From contig NZ_AEDD01000008.1 of assembly GCF_000179615.1 (NCBI RefSeq), positions 186,001 to 250,000 of the forward strand: 64,000 nt of DNA, read 5' to 3'. Shown here in pieces: positions 1 to 9,557 of this stretch (position 1 is its first letter; every line of letters starts with the position of its first letter). The notes beneath the pieces were generated by a model, which was not told the origin of the DNA, ran no database searches, and worked only from the letters and a program-made list of their open reading frames with translations. Source of the DNA: Paenibacillus curdlanolyticus YK9. Its GTDB lineage: Bacteria; Bacillota; Bacilli; Paenibacillales; Paenibacillaceae. The position numbers were made by a program, and so were the translations under genes.

Positions 1-2201
<2,201 letters not shown>

Positions 2202-2271
2202 GCTATCCGCGCGCTCGATTACGGATCGGGTATTCCTATACAGACAAAATCATAGAGGAGGCGTGACTGCC

Positions 2272-3669
2272 ATGGCAAAGAAAATGCCGGAAATGGAAGA
2301 GTATAAGTATGGTTTTCGCGACGAGCACAAGGCGGTATTCCAATCCGGTAAAGGATTGACGCCAGAAATCGTTCGTACGATTTCCGAAATGAAAGGCGAG
2401 CCGGAATTCATGTTGAATTTCCGCCTCAAATCGCTTGAGCAGTTCAACAAAATGCCAATGCCGCAATGGGGCGGCAATATGGATGATCTTGATTTTAACG
2501 ATATCCAGTACTACGTGAAGCCTTCTGAGAAGCAAGGTAAAACGTGGGAAGAGGTACCGGCAGAGATCAAGGAAACGTTCGATAAGCTCGGTATTCCTGA
2601 AGCGGAGCAGAAGTTCCTTGCAGGCGTCTCGGCACAGTACGAGTCCGAGGTTGTTTACCACAGCATGCAGGAGGATCTCGAGAAGCAAGGCGTTATCTTT
2701 ACGGATACGGACACGGCGCTTCGCGAGCATCCAGAGCTGTTCCAAGAGTACTTCGGTACGGTAATTCCGCCAGCGGATAACAAATTCGCGGCGCTTAACA
2801 GTGCGGTATGGTCCGGCGGCAGCTTCATTTATGTTCCAAAAGGCGTGAAGTGCGAAATTCCGCTTCAAGCATACTTCCGCATCAACTCGGAAAACATGGG
2901 ACAATTCGAGCGTACGCTGATCATTGCTGACGAAGACAGCTTCGTACATTACGTAGAAGGCTGTACAGCTCCTGTCTACAGCACGAACTCGCTGCACAGC
3001 GCAGTTGTTGAAATCATCGTTAAGAAGAACGCTCGCGTTCGTTATACGACGATCCAAAACTGGGCGCCAAACATCTACAACCTCGTTACCAAACGTGCGG
3101 TTGCAGAAGAAAATGCAACGATGGAGTGGGTTGACGGCAACATCGGCTCCAAGCTGACGATGAAATATCCAGCTGTCGTGCTCAAAGGCCGCGGCGCGAA
3201 AGGCATGGTCTTGTCGATCGCTGTAGCAGGCAAAGGCCAGCATCAGGATGCAGGCGCAAAAATGATTCACTTGGCGCCAGATACGACGTCGACGATCGTG
3301 TCGAAATCGATCTCCAAGCACGGCGGTAAAGTAACGTACCGTGGTTTGGCATCGTTCGGACGCAACTCCGAAGGCTCCAAAGCGAACATCAAGTGCGATA
3401 CGCTCATCCTCGATAATGAGTCGACGTCCGACACGATTCCGTACAACGAGATCATGAACGACAATATCACGCTTGAGCATGAAGCAACGGTATCCAAGGT
3501 TTCTGAGGATCAGCTGTTCTACCTGATGAGCCGCGGCTTGTCCGAGGCAGAAGCAACGCAGATGATCGTCATGGGCTTCATTGAGCCGTTCACGAAAGAG
3601 CTTCCGATGGAGTACGCTGTCGAAATGAACCGTCTCATCAAGTTCGAGATGGAAGGCTCGATCGGTTAA
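2272..3669 (+). CDS. sufB: SufB, Fe-S cluster assembly scaffold subunit
   Basis: The ATG at 2272 follows GAGGAGGCGTG and gives [11 protein letters not shown]..., 465 residues, the standard SufB length; longer in-frame starts upstream lack a comparable SD. SufB carries the nascent cluster in SufBC2D. The whole beta-helix domain and the conserved C-terminal helix block are present, ending in EMEGSIG. The prophage att core covers the last eight codons: the amino-acid sequence is kept and the stop reads TAA. The base after the core differs at the right junction (TAG), so the uninterrupted gene would have ended in TAG. The transcription terminator of the operon appears to lie beyond the prophage (43739-43775). 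Confidence 0.97.
   Translation: MAKKMPEMEEYKYGFRDEHKAVFQSGKGLTPEIVRTISEMKGEPEFMLNFRLKSLEQFNKMPMPQWGGNMDDLDFNDIQYYVKPSEKQGKTWEEVPAEIKETFDKLGIPEAEQKFLAGVSAQYESEVVYHSMQEDLEKQGVIFTDTDTALREHPELFQEYFGTVIPPADNKFAALNSAVWSGGSFIYVPKGVKCEIPLQAYFRINSENMGQFERTLIIADEDSFVHYVEGCTAPVYSTNSLHSAVVEIIVKKNARVRYTTIQNWAPNIYNLVTKRAVAEENATMEWVDGNIGSKLTMKYPAVVLKGRGAKGMVLSIAVAGKGQHQDAGAKMIHLAPDTTSTIVSKSISKHGGKVTYRGLASFGRNSEGSKANIKCDTLILDNESTSDTIPYNEIMNDNITLEHEATVSKVSEDQLFYLMSRGLSEAEATQMIVMGFIEPFTKELPMEYAVEMNRLIKFEMEGSIG
3644..3668 (+). repeat. attL: attL core, left copy of 25-bp prophage attachment repeat
   Basis: The 25-bp run starting TCGAGATGGAAGG and ending CGATCGGTTA is found again, identical, at 43694-43718. It covers the last codons of sufB and two bases of its stop codon. 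The base before it (T versus G) and the bases after it (AAGGG versus GTCTT) differ between the copies, so 25 bp is the exact limit of identity. Confidence 0.95.
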
Positions 3670-3691
3670 AGGGAAGTCAAGCGGGGTAAGG

Positions 3692-3740
3692 GATTAGCGG
3701 TATATTATCGGCTCATGATACCGAAATGATACCGCTAATC
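3692..3740. repeat. Left arm region: TGATACCG direct repeats inside a 12-bp inverted repeat
   Basis: TGATACCG occurs at 3716-3723 and 3727-3734, 11 bp apart. GATTAGCGGTAT (3692-3703) is exactly inverted as ATACCGCTAATC (3729-3740). The same TGATACCG pair occurs near attR (43573-43592). The positions between the att core and the integrase gene suggest integrase arm-type or excisionase sites. This is inference; no footprint data exist here. Confidence 0.6.
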
Positions 3741-4775
3741 GAATACAGACATTGCTTCGTGTTTTCTTTCATTGTAAAGATGTCCGTACGTGTTAGCGGT
3801 TTGCTTAATGTCATCGTGGCGCATGAGTTCTTTCACAAGGTAGATGTCCACACCTTTGTTGATTAAATACGAAGCGTAGCTATGTCGTAGATCGTGAATG
3901 CGTAGTTCGGGGAAAACACGTTTGAAATGCTTTGAGAAATGCGAATAATGGTAGGGACCAAGACCTCCAAAAACATATAGTTTATCGTGGAATCCGTATA
4001 TTTTTTCAGCGGATTCCTTTTTCATTTTCAATAGCATTTCTTTTATAAATGAGGGAAACGGGACATAACCAAATGAACCAGCAGTTTTTGGGGTAGTACA
4101 AGTTCGGGTTGTGATATCCAGTGTCTTATTAACATGCAATTGGCTGACATCCAGATCGATGTCTTCCCACGCTAAACCCATTGCTTCACCTATGCGAAGG
4201 CCAGTGTAAAAAAGCAGACGTGCAAGCTCCTCATAATAGAGATGTTTAAGCTCCGTTACGCGATCTTCAAAGGGCTCCCTTTTAATAAAATTAATGCGAG
4301 GGCGAATTCTTTGAATTGATCCAGCTGCAAGTGTCGGGTCAACTTTTAAACCGAAAAACTTGATGGCGTGATGGATCAATATCTTGAAATTGCTGTAAAC
4401 TGTTCGTGCACTATTCATTGATGTAAAATTATTTTCTAGTTCTGATTTAAATTCAACAGATTGCTGGGTGCTAACGTCTTTTGCTTTGGTTTGACCAAAT
4501 CTTGGCTTAATATGCAAGTTATATTCATTTGTCCTCCTTCGTATTGTTTTTGGTTTTAATTTTTTGTGCTTAATGTTGTGCTTAAATACATCATCAATCG
4601 TTGCTTCGCTTGAAAACTGATTTGCGACCTCGATTAGAAAGTTAGCTTCTGCTAATTTCGCTTCACTTTGCTTCTTAAATCCCCTTCGAAGTCCCTGTTT
4701 ACTCCGACCATAAATATCCTTGTAACGCACTTTAAAATAGTAAGTCTTTCGAGCCTCATCTTTATAAACTGGCAA
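3735..4775 (-). CDS. int: Tyrosine recombinase, phage integrase
   Basis: 346 residues starting at TTG 4775 behind GGAGG. The N-terminal ~50 residues ([17 protein letters not shown]) form an arm-site DNA-binding domain, followed by a core-binding domain and a C-terminal catalytic domain. Catalytic residues are visible: Arg in [11 protein letters not shown], His294 and Arg297 in [11 protein letters not shown], His320 in LMRHDD, and the nucleophile Tyr330 in NTYGHL. The family (XerC/D-like phage integrases) recombines attP with attB. The gene sits directly beside attL and its 3' end overlaps the arm-type repeats. Its promoter region contains a LexA-like palindrome, so expression may rise in SOS. 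Confidence 0.95.
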   Translation of the reverse strand: MPVYKDEARKTYYFKVRYKDIYGRSKQGLRRGFKKQSEAKLAEANFLIEVANQFSSEATIDDVFKHNIKHKKLKPKTIRRRTNEYNLHIKPRFGQTKAKDVSTQQSVEFKSELENNFTSMNSARTVYSNFKILIHHAIKFFGLKVDPTLAAGSIQRIRPRINFIKREPFEDRVTELKHLYYEELARLLFYTGLRIGEAMGLAWEDIDLDVSQLHVNKTLDITTRTCTTPKTAGSFGYVPFPSFIKEMLLKMKKESAEKIYGFHDKLYVFGGLGPYHYSHFSKHFKRVFPELRIHDLRHSYASYLINKGVDIYLVKELMRHDDIKQTANTYGHLYNERKHEAMSVFD

Positions 4776-4791
4776 TTCACTACCTCCATTT

Positions 4792-4841
4792 AGAACATAT
4801 GTTCTGTTTTTGTGTATAGTAAACAGCCTTGCGGCTGGAAA
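4792..4841 (-). promoter_or_regulatory. Integrase promoter with LexA/DinR-like palindrome
   Basis: On the minus strand, TTTCCA (4841-4836), a 17-bp spacer and TATACA (4818-4813) form a plausible sigma-A promoter. Just downstream lies AGAACATATGTTCT (4805-4792), a perfect palindrome that differs from the Bacillus LexA consensus CGAACATATGTTCG only at the outer base on each side. Position over the predicted start site fits repression by LexA; this is inferred, not proven. Confidence 0.6.
4818..4838 (-). terminator. Short hairpin after the immA/repressor operon
   Basis: On the minus strand CAGCC-GCAA-GGCTG is followed by TTTAC. A five-bp stem with a tetraloop lies directly behind the ImmA stop and overlaps the integrase promoter spacer. 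It is a weak terminator candidate only. Confidence 0.35.
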
Positions 4842-4850
4842 GCGCGAAGG

Positions 4851-5312
4851 TTAGAAATTAATATAGGAGTCATCATCTTTCCAGAAGCTTCGCTTAGTCG
4901 GTTTCTTGAGGTGAGCTACCTCTTCAGGTACACCGCATCGGCTTGCAGCTTCATAGATTGTCATCCCTTCGAGCAGAAGCTTGTCTGGTATAAGTAGTTC
5001 GACCGCAAACTGGTTAGCTTCCCGTTCGATTTTATCGATAGATTGCAGAGTATTTCGTTTCAAGAATGGGGTGTTTACGTTCCGGTGCTGGAATGCATGA
5101 CCAAGTTCATGAGCGCAAGTATATTTCTGGTCATGCTCATCCAGATCTTCGTTGATGTGGATCATTGGGATACGTTTGTAAGTGTTGAAGTATCCCATCA
5201 TTCCGCCTAGGGGTTCGAACAGGACGATGATGTTTTTCTGAGATGCGATTTTGAAAGGATTGTTCGTTCCATATTTGCGGACGATCTGATTGACAAGCTG
5301 CTTAATCGCCAT
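4851..5312 (-). CDS. ImmA/IrrE family metallopeptidase
   Basis: 153 residues from ATG 5312, chosen because AGGGGGACC stands directly upstream; a longer frame reaches into the repressor gene without an SD. The zinc protease motif HELGHAFQH is central, with a downstream glutamate-rich EREANQFAVELLIP helix that supplies the third ligand, as in ImmA/IrrE proteins. ImmA of ICEBs1 cleaves its partner repressor ImmR when DNA damage or RapI signals. Here the gene follows the CI-like repressor by 10 bp in one operon, which suggests that the protease inactivates that repressor at induction. Confidence 0.9.
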   Translation of the reverse strand: MAIKQLVNQIVRKYGTNNPFKIASQKNIIVLFEPLGGMMGYFNTYKRIPMIHINEDLDEHDQKYTCAHELGHAFQHRNVNTPFLKRNTLQSIDKIEREANQFAVELLIPDKLLLEGMTIYEAASRCGVPEEVAHLKKPTKRSFWKDDDSYINF

Positions 5313-5322
5313 CAGGTCCCCC

Positions 5323-5724
5323 TTATTTATTCTTGTTGGGATTGAATTTCTTTTTGGCCACTTGCTTTGCAAGCCGCAGGGAGTTTTCAAGGGAGATTTT
5401 CATTAGCTCTTTTGTCTCATCGTCCATTGGCTCGCCGTGGAAGGCCAGAGCTTCATTGGTTTCGAGTTCACCGATCATTCTTGCTAAGTCTTCAGCGATG
5501 TCACGCTCTTCTTTAGCAGACAGTTCAGGCTTGTTCAAGGACTCTGCTTTAATTCCTAAAATTGCGCATATTTTTAAAACGTTATCTATAGATGCGTTTG
5601 CTAAGTCTCTCTCAATCATAGATCTGATTGTCGTATATGCTACACCTGATGCTTTGGATAAGCTCATTACGTTGAAACCTTTCTCCTCGATAATCTTAGA
5701 AAGGTATTCGCCTCGACTTAACAC
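5323..5724 (-). CDS. CI-like phage repressor, XRE-family HTH
   Basis: 133 residues from GTG 5724 behind ATAGGAGG. The N-terminal ~65 residues form an XRE helix-turn-helix (SLSKASGVAYTTIRSMIER), and the charged C-terminal part (EERDIAEDLARMIGELE) is probably for oligomerisation or ImmA cleavage. There is no S24 peptidase domain, so inactivation probably depends on the neighbouring ImmA-like protease rather than on RecA-driven self-cleavage. It is divergent from a Cro-like gene across a 196-bp region holding four copies of one palindrome, the likely binding sites. Confidence 0.88.
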   Translation of the reverse strand: MLSRGEYLSKIIEEKGFNVMSLSKASGVAYTTIRSMIERDLANASIDNVLKICAILGIKAESLNKPELSAKEERDIAEDLARMIGELETNEALAFHGEPMDDETKELMKISLENSLRLAKQVAKKKFNPNKNK

Positions 5725-5772
5725 AATATATTCCTCCTATAATTCGTTACGTTTATTCGTAACTACTTCCTC

Positions 5773-5801
5773 ATAGTATTACACTTTTCACTCAAAGTAA
5801 A
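5773..5801 (-). promoter_or_regulatory. Repressor promoter (leftward)
   Basis: TTTACT (5801-5796), 17-bp spacer, TACTAT (5778-5773) on the minus strand. The predicted start near 5766 directly precedes the perfect operator at 5746-5763, which would allow self-limitation. Confidence 0.55.
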
Positions 5802-5842
5802 CAAATATGTACGCTGTGTCGTAAAAATATTCCCCTTTTCAG

Positions 5843-5871
5843 TTGACTTGTTACTTTATGTCGTATATATT
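5843..5871 (+). promoter_or_regulatory. Early rightward promoter (PR-like)
   Basis: TTGACT (5843-5848), 17-bp spacer, TATATT (5866-5871). A degenerate operator fills the spacer and a perfect operator lies just after the predicted start (about 5878). It should drive the Cro-like gene and the early operon. Confidence 0.75.
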
Positions 5872-5920
5872 GAATTCGAGAGTTACGACAACTCGTAACT
5901 CTTAGAGGGGGTGAATGCAA

Positions 5921-6124
5921 ATGTTTCCGAATTTGACTGCTGAGTTAGCGCGCAAGGGATTAAAGCAGAAAGACATCATCCCTGTTTTGAACACGAACCG
6001 TCCAGCCACAGTTTCTGCAAAGCTAAATGGGAAAGCTCCGTTATGGATTGACGAGGCGTTTAAAATCCAGTCGGAATTTTTCCCAGACTTGCCACTGGAT
6101 TATCTGTTCAAAACGGAAAGGTGA
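5921..6124 (+). CDS. Cro-like small HTH protein
   Basis: 67 residues from ATG 5921, placed 9 bases after AGAGGGGG; an ATG six bases earlier is too close to that SD. The sequence (RKGLKQKDIIPVLNTNRPATVSAKLNGK) fits an XRE-type helix-turn-helix. It is the first gene of the rightward early operon and lies behind operators shared with the CI-like repressor, so a Cro role is likely. It is not similar enough to anything specific to name further. Confidence 0.8.
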   Translation: MFPNLTAELARKGLKQKDIIPVLNTNRPATVSAKLNGKAPLWIDEAFKIQSEFFPDLPLDYLFKTER

Positions 6125-6157
6125 GGATGTATTCAATAGAAAGCGAGGATTATCGGT

Positions 6158-6346
6158 ATGAAACATTATTACGACTCGAAAGATGTTCAACGCCTCTTAT
6201 GTTGTGGAACGGTAAGAACCGCGCAAATGCGGATACAGTTCATGAATGAGGAACTTAAAGCTCAAGGATTCTGGGTTGAAAAGGGCAAAATTCCCGTTAA
6301 GTTTTTTCACGAGAAATATCCGTACATCTCCCAGAGTGAAGCTTAG
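6158..6346 (+). CDS. Small phage DNA-binding protein (excisionase-like HTH)
   Basis: 62 residues. The first 30 (YYDSKDVQRLLCCGTVRTAQ) resemble a winged-helix/MerR-type motif like those in small excisionase-type regulators of Firmicutes phages, followed by a basic, aromatic tail (GFWVEKGKIPVKFFHEKYPY). The position just after cro fits a regulator or an Xis. The SD (AGCGAGGAT) is weak. The exact role is unknown. Confidence 0.6.
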   Translation: MKHYYDSKDVQRLLCCGTVRTAQMRIQFMNEELKAQGFWVEKGKIPVKFFHEKYPYISQSEA

Positions 6347-6417
6347 AGTAATAGAGATGCTGGCCTCTAAAGGCGACACGATAAGTACACATGAAGGCTG
6401 GGGGGTGGTGAAAAGAG

Positions 6418-6531
6418 ATGTCTATCACAGGTTGGGTTTGGATGCAGTTAACGCTGCAAGAGCGGATCGGCATTATGGAGTTTGCTTCTGATCAGAATGC
6501 ATTGAAATGGAAAACAGCTCGATCGGGGTAG
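6418..6531 (+). CDS. Small early ORF, 37 residues, unknown
   Basis: The ATG at 6418 follows GGGGGGTGGTG at a usable distance and the frame ends at TAG 6531. The peptide begins MSITGWVWMQLTLQER and contains a helical IGIMEFASDQNALKW. A longer frame overlaps it in another phase but has no good SD. Small proteins of this kind are common between cro and replication genes. Not recognised. Confidence 0.4.
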   Translation: MSITGWVWMQLTLQERIGIMEFASDQNALKWKTARSG

Positions 6532-6566
6532 GAGCCGATGAGCTGAATATAAAAAAAATAAGAGTT

Positions 6567-6590
6567 GCCGCCATTATAGCATACGGCGGC
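6567..6590. other. GC hairpin in early leader
   Basis: GCCGCC (6567-6572) and GGCGGC (6585-6590) form a six-bp stem with a 12-base loop, placed shortly before the SD of the next gene (GGAGGAG 6603-6609). No T-run follows, so it is more likely an mRNA structure than a terminator. Confidence 0.3.
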
Positions 6591-6615
6591 TGGATTGAAA
6601 ATGGAGGAGTATTTC

Positions 6616-6912
6616 TTGGTAAAAAATCAAGTGCGCGATCTTGAGGCTGATCTAGCGCTATGCGAGGCAGCTACGCAAGGGCCATGGGTAACTACAAATA
6701 ATTCGAATTATGATTTGCTGATTAAAGGTGAAGGACGCGTTCTAGGTTTTTTAGTATCGGCTGAGGATCAGACATTCGTCATAGCAGCCCGCGAAGGCTG
6801 GCCGTATGCGATCCGACTTGCACAGCAAATGGAACGTGAAATCGATCGGCTCCAAAACGAATTGCAAATTTATCAAGAGTGTGAACGCAGACAACGCGGT
6901 CCATGGGACTAA
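6616..6912 (+). CDS. Ead/Ea22-like early phage protein
   Basis: 98 residues from TTG 6616, six bases after GGAGGAG; a TTG at 6595 is possible but has no SD. The pattern CEAATQGPW early and FVIAAREGWPYAIRLA later resembles Ead/Ea22-type phage proteins (A.TPGPW ... F.AAA...). A short C-terminal coiled coil (MEREIDRLQNELQIYQE) follows. The function of this family is unknown. Confidence 0.55.
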   Translation: MVKNQVRDLEADLALCEAATQGPWVTTNNSNYDLLIKGEGRVLGFLVSAEDQTFVIAAREGWPYAIRLAQQMEREIDRLQNELQIYQECERRQRGPWD

Positions 6913-6934
6913 TACATTATTTCTGGAGGTTACT

Positions 6935-7447
6935 ATGAACAATTTAATTCCAATTCAAATTATGCTCCAAGCTGCAAATGCGGCTGATGCTCGTAAGCTT
7001 GTTCACGAATTGGCTGGAACGATGGGCGGGGAGGCTGTATCTGCTTCGATGCCATTAAACGCACCAGTACCTTCTCACCAATCAGCCGGGTTTGAACATC
7101 AGTACGGTACGCCAAACACTGCACCAATTGGACAAGCTCCAGTCAGCACTGCGCCTTCCACTCCATTAGGAGCCTCGCCGAGTACGCCGGTACCTGTAGC
7201 CCCGGTTGGCACAGCGTCGCTTGCACCAGCACCTGTAGCCCCATTTGGCGCTGTTCCGACAGCCCTCCCGACTAGTTACACAATGGAGCAGCTAGCGGTT
7301 GCGGCGACTCCACTGATGGATGCAGGTCGGCAAGCAGAGGTTGTTCAGCTCCTACAGAGTTTCGGAGCACAGGCGCTAACCCAGTTGCCAAAGGAGCGCT
7401 ACGGTGAGTTTGCAACGGCGCTGCGAGCGATGGGGGCCCAGATATGA
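6935..7447 (+). CDS. Early phage protein with Pro/Ala-rich linker, unknown
   Basis: 170 residues from ATG 6935 behind CTGGAGG. An N-terminal helical segment (IQIMLQAANAADARKLVHEL), a ~70-residue linker rich in Ala, Pro, Thr and Ser with 'APVG/APFG' type repeats, and a compact C-terminal segment (residues ~110-170, EQLAVAATPLMDAGRQ) are visible. The stop overlaps the next start (ATGA), so it is translated together with the DUF2800 protein. It looks like an accessory protein of the recombination/replication module; no enzymatic motif is seen. Confidence 0.7.
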   Translation: MNNLIPIQIMLQAANAADARKLVHELAGTMGGEAVSASMPLNAPVPSHQSAGFEHQYGTPNTAPIGQAPVSTAPSTPLGASPSTPVPVAPVGTASLAPAPVAPFGAVPTALPTSYTMEQLAVAATPLMDAGRQAEVVQLLQSFGAQALTQLPKERYGEFATALRAMGAQI

Positions 7448-8631
7448 GTCAGATCGTTCATGCTGAGCGAGCGCACGCCCTGCTGTCTGCCAGCGGGGCA
7501 CACCGCTGGCTCCATTGCACGCCCAGTGCACGATTGGAAGCAACATTGCCAGATACAACGAGTGAAGCGGCGTCGCGTGGGACATTGGCACATGAGCTCG
7601 CGGAGTTGAAGCTTCGGAGAGCACTAGGTCTAGAACAAATGACTGGTCAGAAGTATGCTGCAGCCGTACGTAAATTCAAAGCTAATGAGCTTTATGAGCC
7701 GGATATGGATGCGAACACAGATGCTTACGTGGATTTCATTCAAGGCATTGTTCATTCATTCCAAACGCCGCCTTACATTGCAGTTGAGCGTCGTGTTGAC
7801 ATTAGTGCCTACGTTCCGGAGGCTTTCGGTACATCGGACTGCATCATCATCGGCGGGAAGCAGCTGTACATCATCGATTATAAGAACGGTCAAGGGGTTC
7901 CGGTACCTGCGCAGGAGAATCCTCAGATGATGCTTTACGCTCTCGGCGCGTTACAGGCTTACTCGCTCTTATACGCTATCGAGACAGTGCATGTGGCTAT
8001 CGTTCAACCGAAAGTATGGGACGAGCCAAGCGAGTGGTCGCTAACGGCAGCGGAGCTGCTGGCTTGGGGCGAGTCGATTAAGCCGATCGCAGCACGGGCA
8101 TTTGCTGGCGAGGGTGAATATGCACCAGGCGAGCATTGCGGTTTTTGCCGCGCCCGCAGTACGTGCCGAGCGCGTGTTGAAGGGCTGCTGTCCATCGAAG
8201 ATAAGGCGTCACTGAAACCGCCAATGATTGGATGGGACGAGGTAGCTGACATCCTTCGGCGTGGTGACGGTCTGGTCAAATGGTATAGCTCGCTTAAAGA
8301 AGCTGCTCTAGCCGAGGTTTTGAAAGGCGGAGACGTTCCTGGCTGGAAGGCGGTAGAAGGCCGCGGCTCACGGCAGTTTGCCGATATAGATGCGGCTTTC
8401 ATTCACATGGAGAGATACGGTATAGACGGGGCGCTATTGTATGAACGTAAGCCAATTACCGCTGCGGCAGCAGAGAAGCTATTTGATAGTAAGAAAATGT
8501 ACAAACAAGTCTTAGAAGACACGGGGCATGTAGTGAAGCAGTCCGGAGCCCCGACGTTAGCGCCGGCAGAAGATCTGCGTCCTTCAATCAACAACCAAGT
8601 TACCGCAGAGCAGGCGTTCGGAGGGCAATAG
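7444..8631 (+). CDS. DUF2800 protein, Cas4/RecB-like PD-(D/E)XK nuclease family
   Basis: 395 residues. It opens with HALLSASGAHRWLHCTPSARLE and has a nuclease-like core: SRGTLAHELAE, AFGTSDCIIIGG, YIIDYKNGQG (D-x(n)-YK motif) and QMMLYALGAL. A cysteine cluster (HCGFCRARSTCRAR, residues ~232-245) recalls the Fe-S cluster cysteines of Cas4/AddB-type nucleases. DUF2800 genes sit next to DUF2815 and family A polymerase genes in many Firmicutes phages, where a recombination/end-processing role is inferred. Confidence 0.85.
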   Translation: MSQIVHAERAHALLSASGAHRWLHCTPSARLEATLPDTTSEAASRGTLAHELAELKLRRALGLEQMTGQKYAAAVRKFKANELYEPDMDANTDAYVDFIQGIVHSFQTPPYIAVERRVDISAYVPEAFGTSDCIIIGGKQLYIIDYKNGQGVPVPAQENPQMMLYALGALQAYSLLYAIETVHVAIVQPKVWDEPSEWSLTAAELLAWGESIKPIAARAFAGEGEYAPGEHCGFCRARSTCRARVEGLLSIEDKASLKPPMIGWDEVADILRRGDGLVKWYSSLKEAALAEVLKGGDVPGWKAVEGRGSRQFADIDAAFIHMERYGIDGALLYERKPITAAAAEKLFDSKKMYKQVLEDTGHVVKQSGAPTLAPAEDLRPSINNQVTAEQAFGGQ

Positions 8632-8633
8632 TG

Positions 8634-9494
8634 ATGGGCGATATCGCAGATTACCATATTGAGCAAATGACATCCGGGCGCTGGTCAAGCGGCAAATATA
8701 ATTCAGGGGGAAAACCACAAATGACAAACGAACAAGCGACAAACGTAACTACTGGCGAGGTAAGACTGAGCTTTGTACATCTATTTCAACCGCATGCGAA
8801 TCAACCGGGGCAAGAGCCGAAATACAGCACAACGATTCTGATTCCCAAATCTGACACGGCGACAATGGCGCGCATTCATGCTGCAATTGCTGCTGCAATC
8901 GAGAAAGGCGTAGCTGGCACATGGAGCGGTGCACGTCCTCCTCAGCCGAAAACTCCGATTTGGGACGGTGATGGTGTGCGCCAGAACGGCGAACCATTCG
9001 GCCCTGAGTGCAAAGGTCATTGGGTTCTGACAGCAAGCAGCAAGCAGCAGCAAGCTATCGTTGCGCCGGACATGAGTCCGATCATCGATCAAACGCGAGT
9101 TTATAGCGGTGTGTATGCGCGGGCCAATATTAATTTCTTCCCGTTCAGCAACAGCGGAAACCGCGGCATCGGCGCCGGCCTTGGTCCTGTTCAAATTCTT
9201 CGCGATGGTGAGCCTCTTGGTGGTCGGATCTCGGCTGAACAGGCTTTCGGCGGCGCACCGTCGGGCGTTGGCTACCAGCAGCCGTCGCATCAGCCGCCAC
9301 AAGGATGGGCACAATCAGCGCCGCCGCAACAATACGGCCAGCCTGCTGCTTCACAAGGCTACGGGGCACCTGCTCCTAGCTACGGACAACAACCTGCAGC
9401 GCCTCCTTATGGGCAACCGGCAGCTCCGGTAGGGCAACCGCAGATCGATCCTATTACGGGCAAGCCGATGACTGGCGGCGTATGGGGCATCTAG
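8634..9494 (+). CDS. DUF2815 ssDNA-binding protein (Enc34-type SSB family)
   Basis: The family core starts at ATG 8721 (MTNEQATNVTTGEVRLSF), which has AGGGGG upstream. The frame is open further, and ATG 8634 has an even better placed GGAGGG, giving 286 residues with a 29-residue extension MGDIADYHIEQMTSGRW... . Both starts may be used. The OB-fold SSB core covers about 190 residues (SFVHLFQP, YSTTILIPKSD, WVLTASSKQQQ). The tail is low-complexity Gln/Pro/Ala/Gly and ends acidic-poor (GGVWGI). It should coat single-stranded phage DNA during replication with the polymerase downstream. Confidence 0.85.
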   Translation: MGDIADYHIEQMTSGRWSSGKYNSGGKPQMTNEQATNVTTGEVRLSFVHLFQPHANQPGQEPKYSTTILIPKSDTATMARIHAAIAAAIEKGVAGTWSGARPPQPKTPIWDGDGVRQNGEPFGPECKGHWVLTASSKQQQAIVAPDMSPIIDQTRVYSGVYARANINFFPFSNSGNRGIGAGLGPVQILRDGEPLGGRISAEQAFGGAPSGVGYQQPSHQPPQGWAQSAPPQQYGQPAASQGYGAPAPSYGQQPAAPPYGQPAAPVGQPQIDPITGKPMTGGVWGI

Positions 9495-9506
9495 TTTGAT
9501 TTTGAT

Positions 9507-9540
9507 AGAGAGGTTTTCTTAAGGGGCCTCTCTTTCTTTT
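9507..9540 (+). terminator. Terminator or attenuator between SSB and polymerase genes
   Basis: AGAGAGG (9507-9513) pairs with CCTCTCT (9527-9533), followed by TTCTTTTT. The polymerase SD follows directly, so partial termination is likely rather than a full stop. Confidence 0.6.
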
Positions 9541-9557
9541 TGCCCAAAGGAGGAGTC

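Larger units (their letters stand above)
5746..5899. promoter_or_regulatory. Lysogeny switch: four operators of consensus GTTACG-N6-CGTAAC
   Basis: Two perfect copies lie at 5746-5763 and 5882-5899; two degenerate copies lie at 5808-5825 (TGTACG-N6-CGTAAA) and 5850-5867 (GTTACT-N6-CGTATA). The centres are 62, 42 and 32 bp apart, close to 6, 4 and 3 turns of B-DNA, so all sites face one side of the helix. The perfect sites lie just downstream of each predicted start site, and 5850-5867 fills the spacer of the rightward promoter. Expected binders are the CI-like and Cro-like proteins on either side. Confidence 0.75.

Noticed and set aside
2236-3480. 414-codon minus-strand frame opposite sufB
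   Set aside because: Same reason: sufB is fully supported and the antisense protein shows no family pattern.
3644-3668. att core as part of a tRNA or tmRNA gene
   Set aside because: The core is coding sequence for the C-terminus of SufB; no cloverleaf can be drawn around it.
5333-5776. Plus-strand frame opposite the CI-like repressor
   Set aside because: The minus-strand repressor has SD, HTH motif and operators; the opposite frame has no SD and covers the operator.
6246-6491. 81-codon frame overlapping the excisionase-like gene
   Set aside because: Starts inside a supported gene without SD and spans the intergenic gap; the 37-codon ORF at 6418 is better placed.
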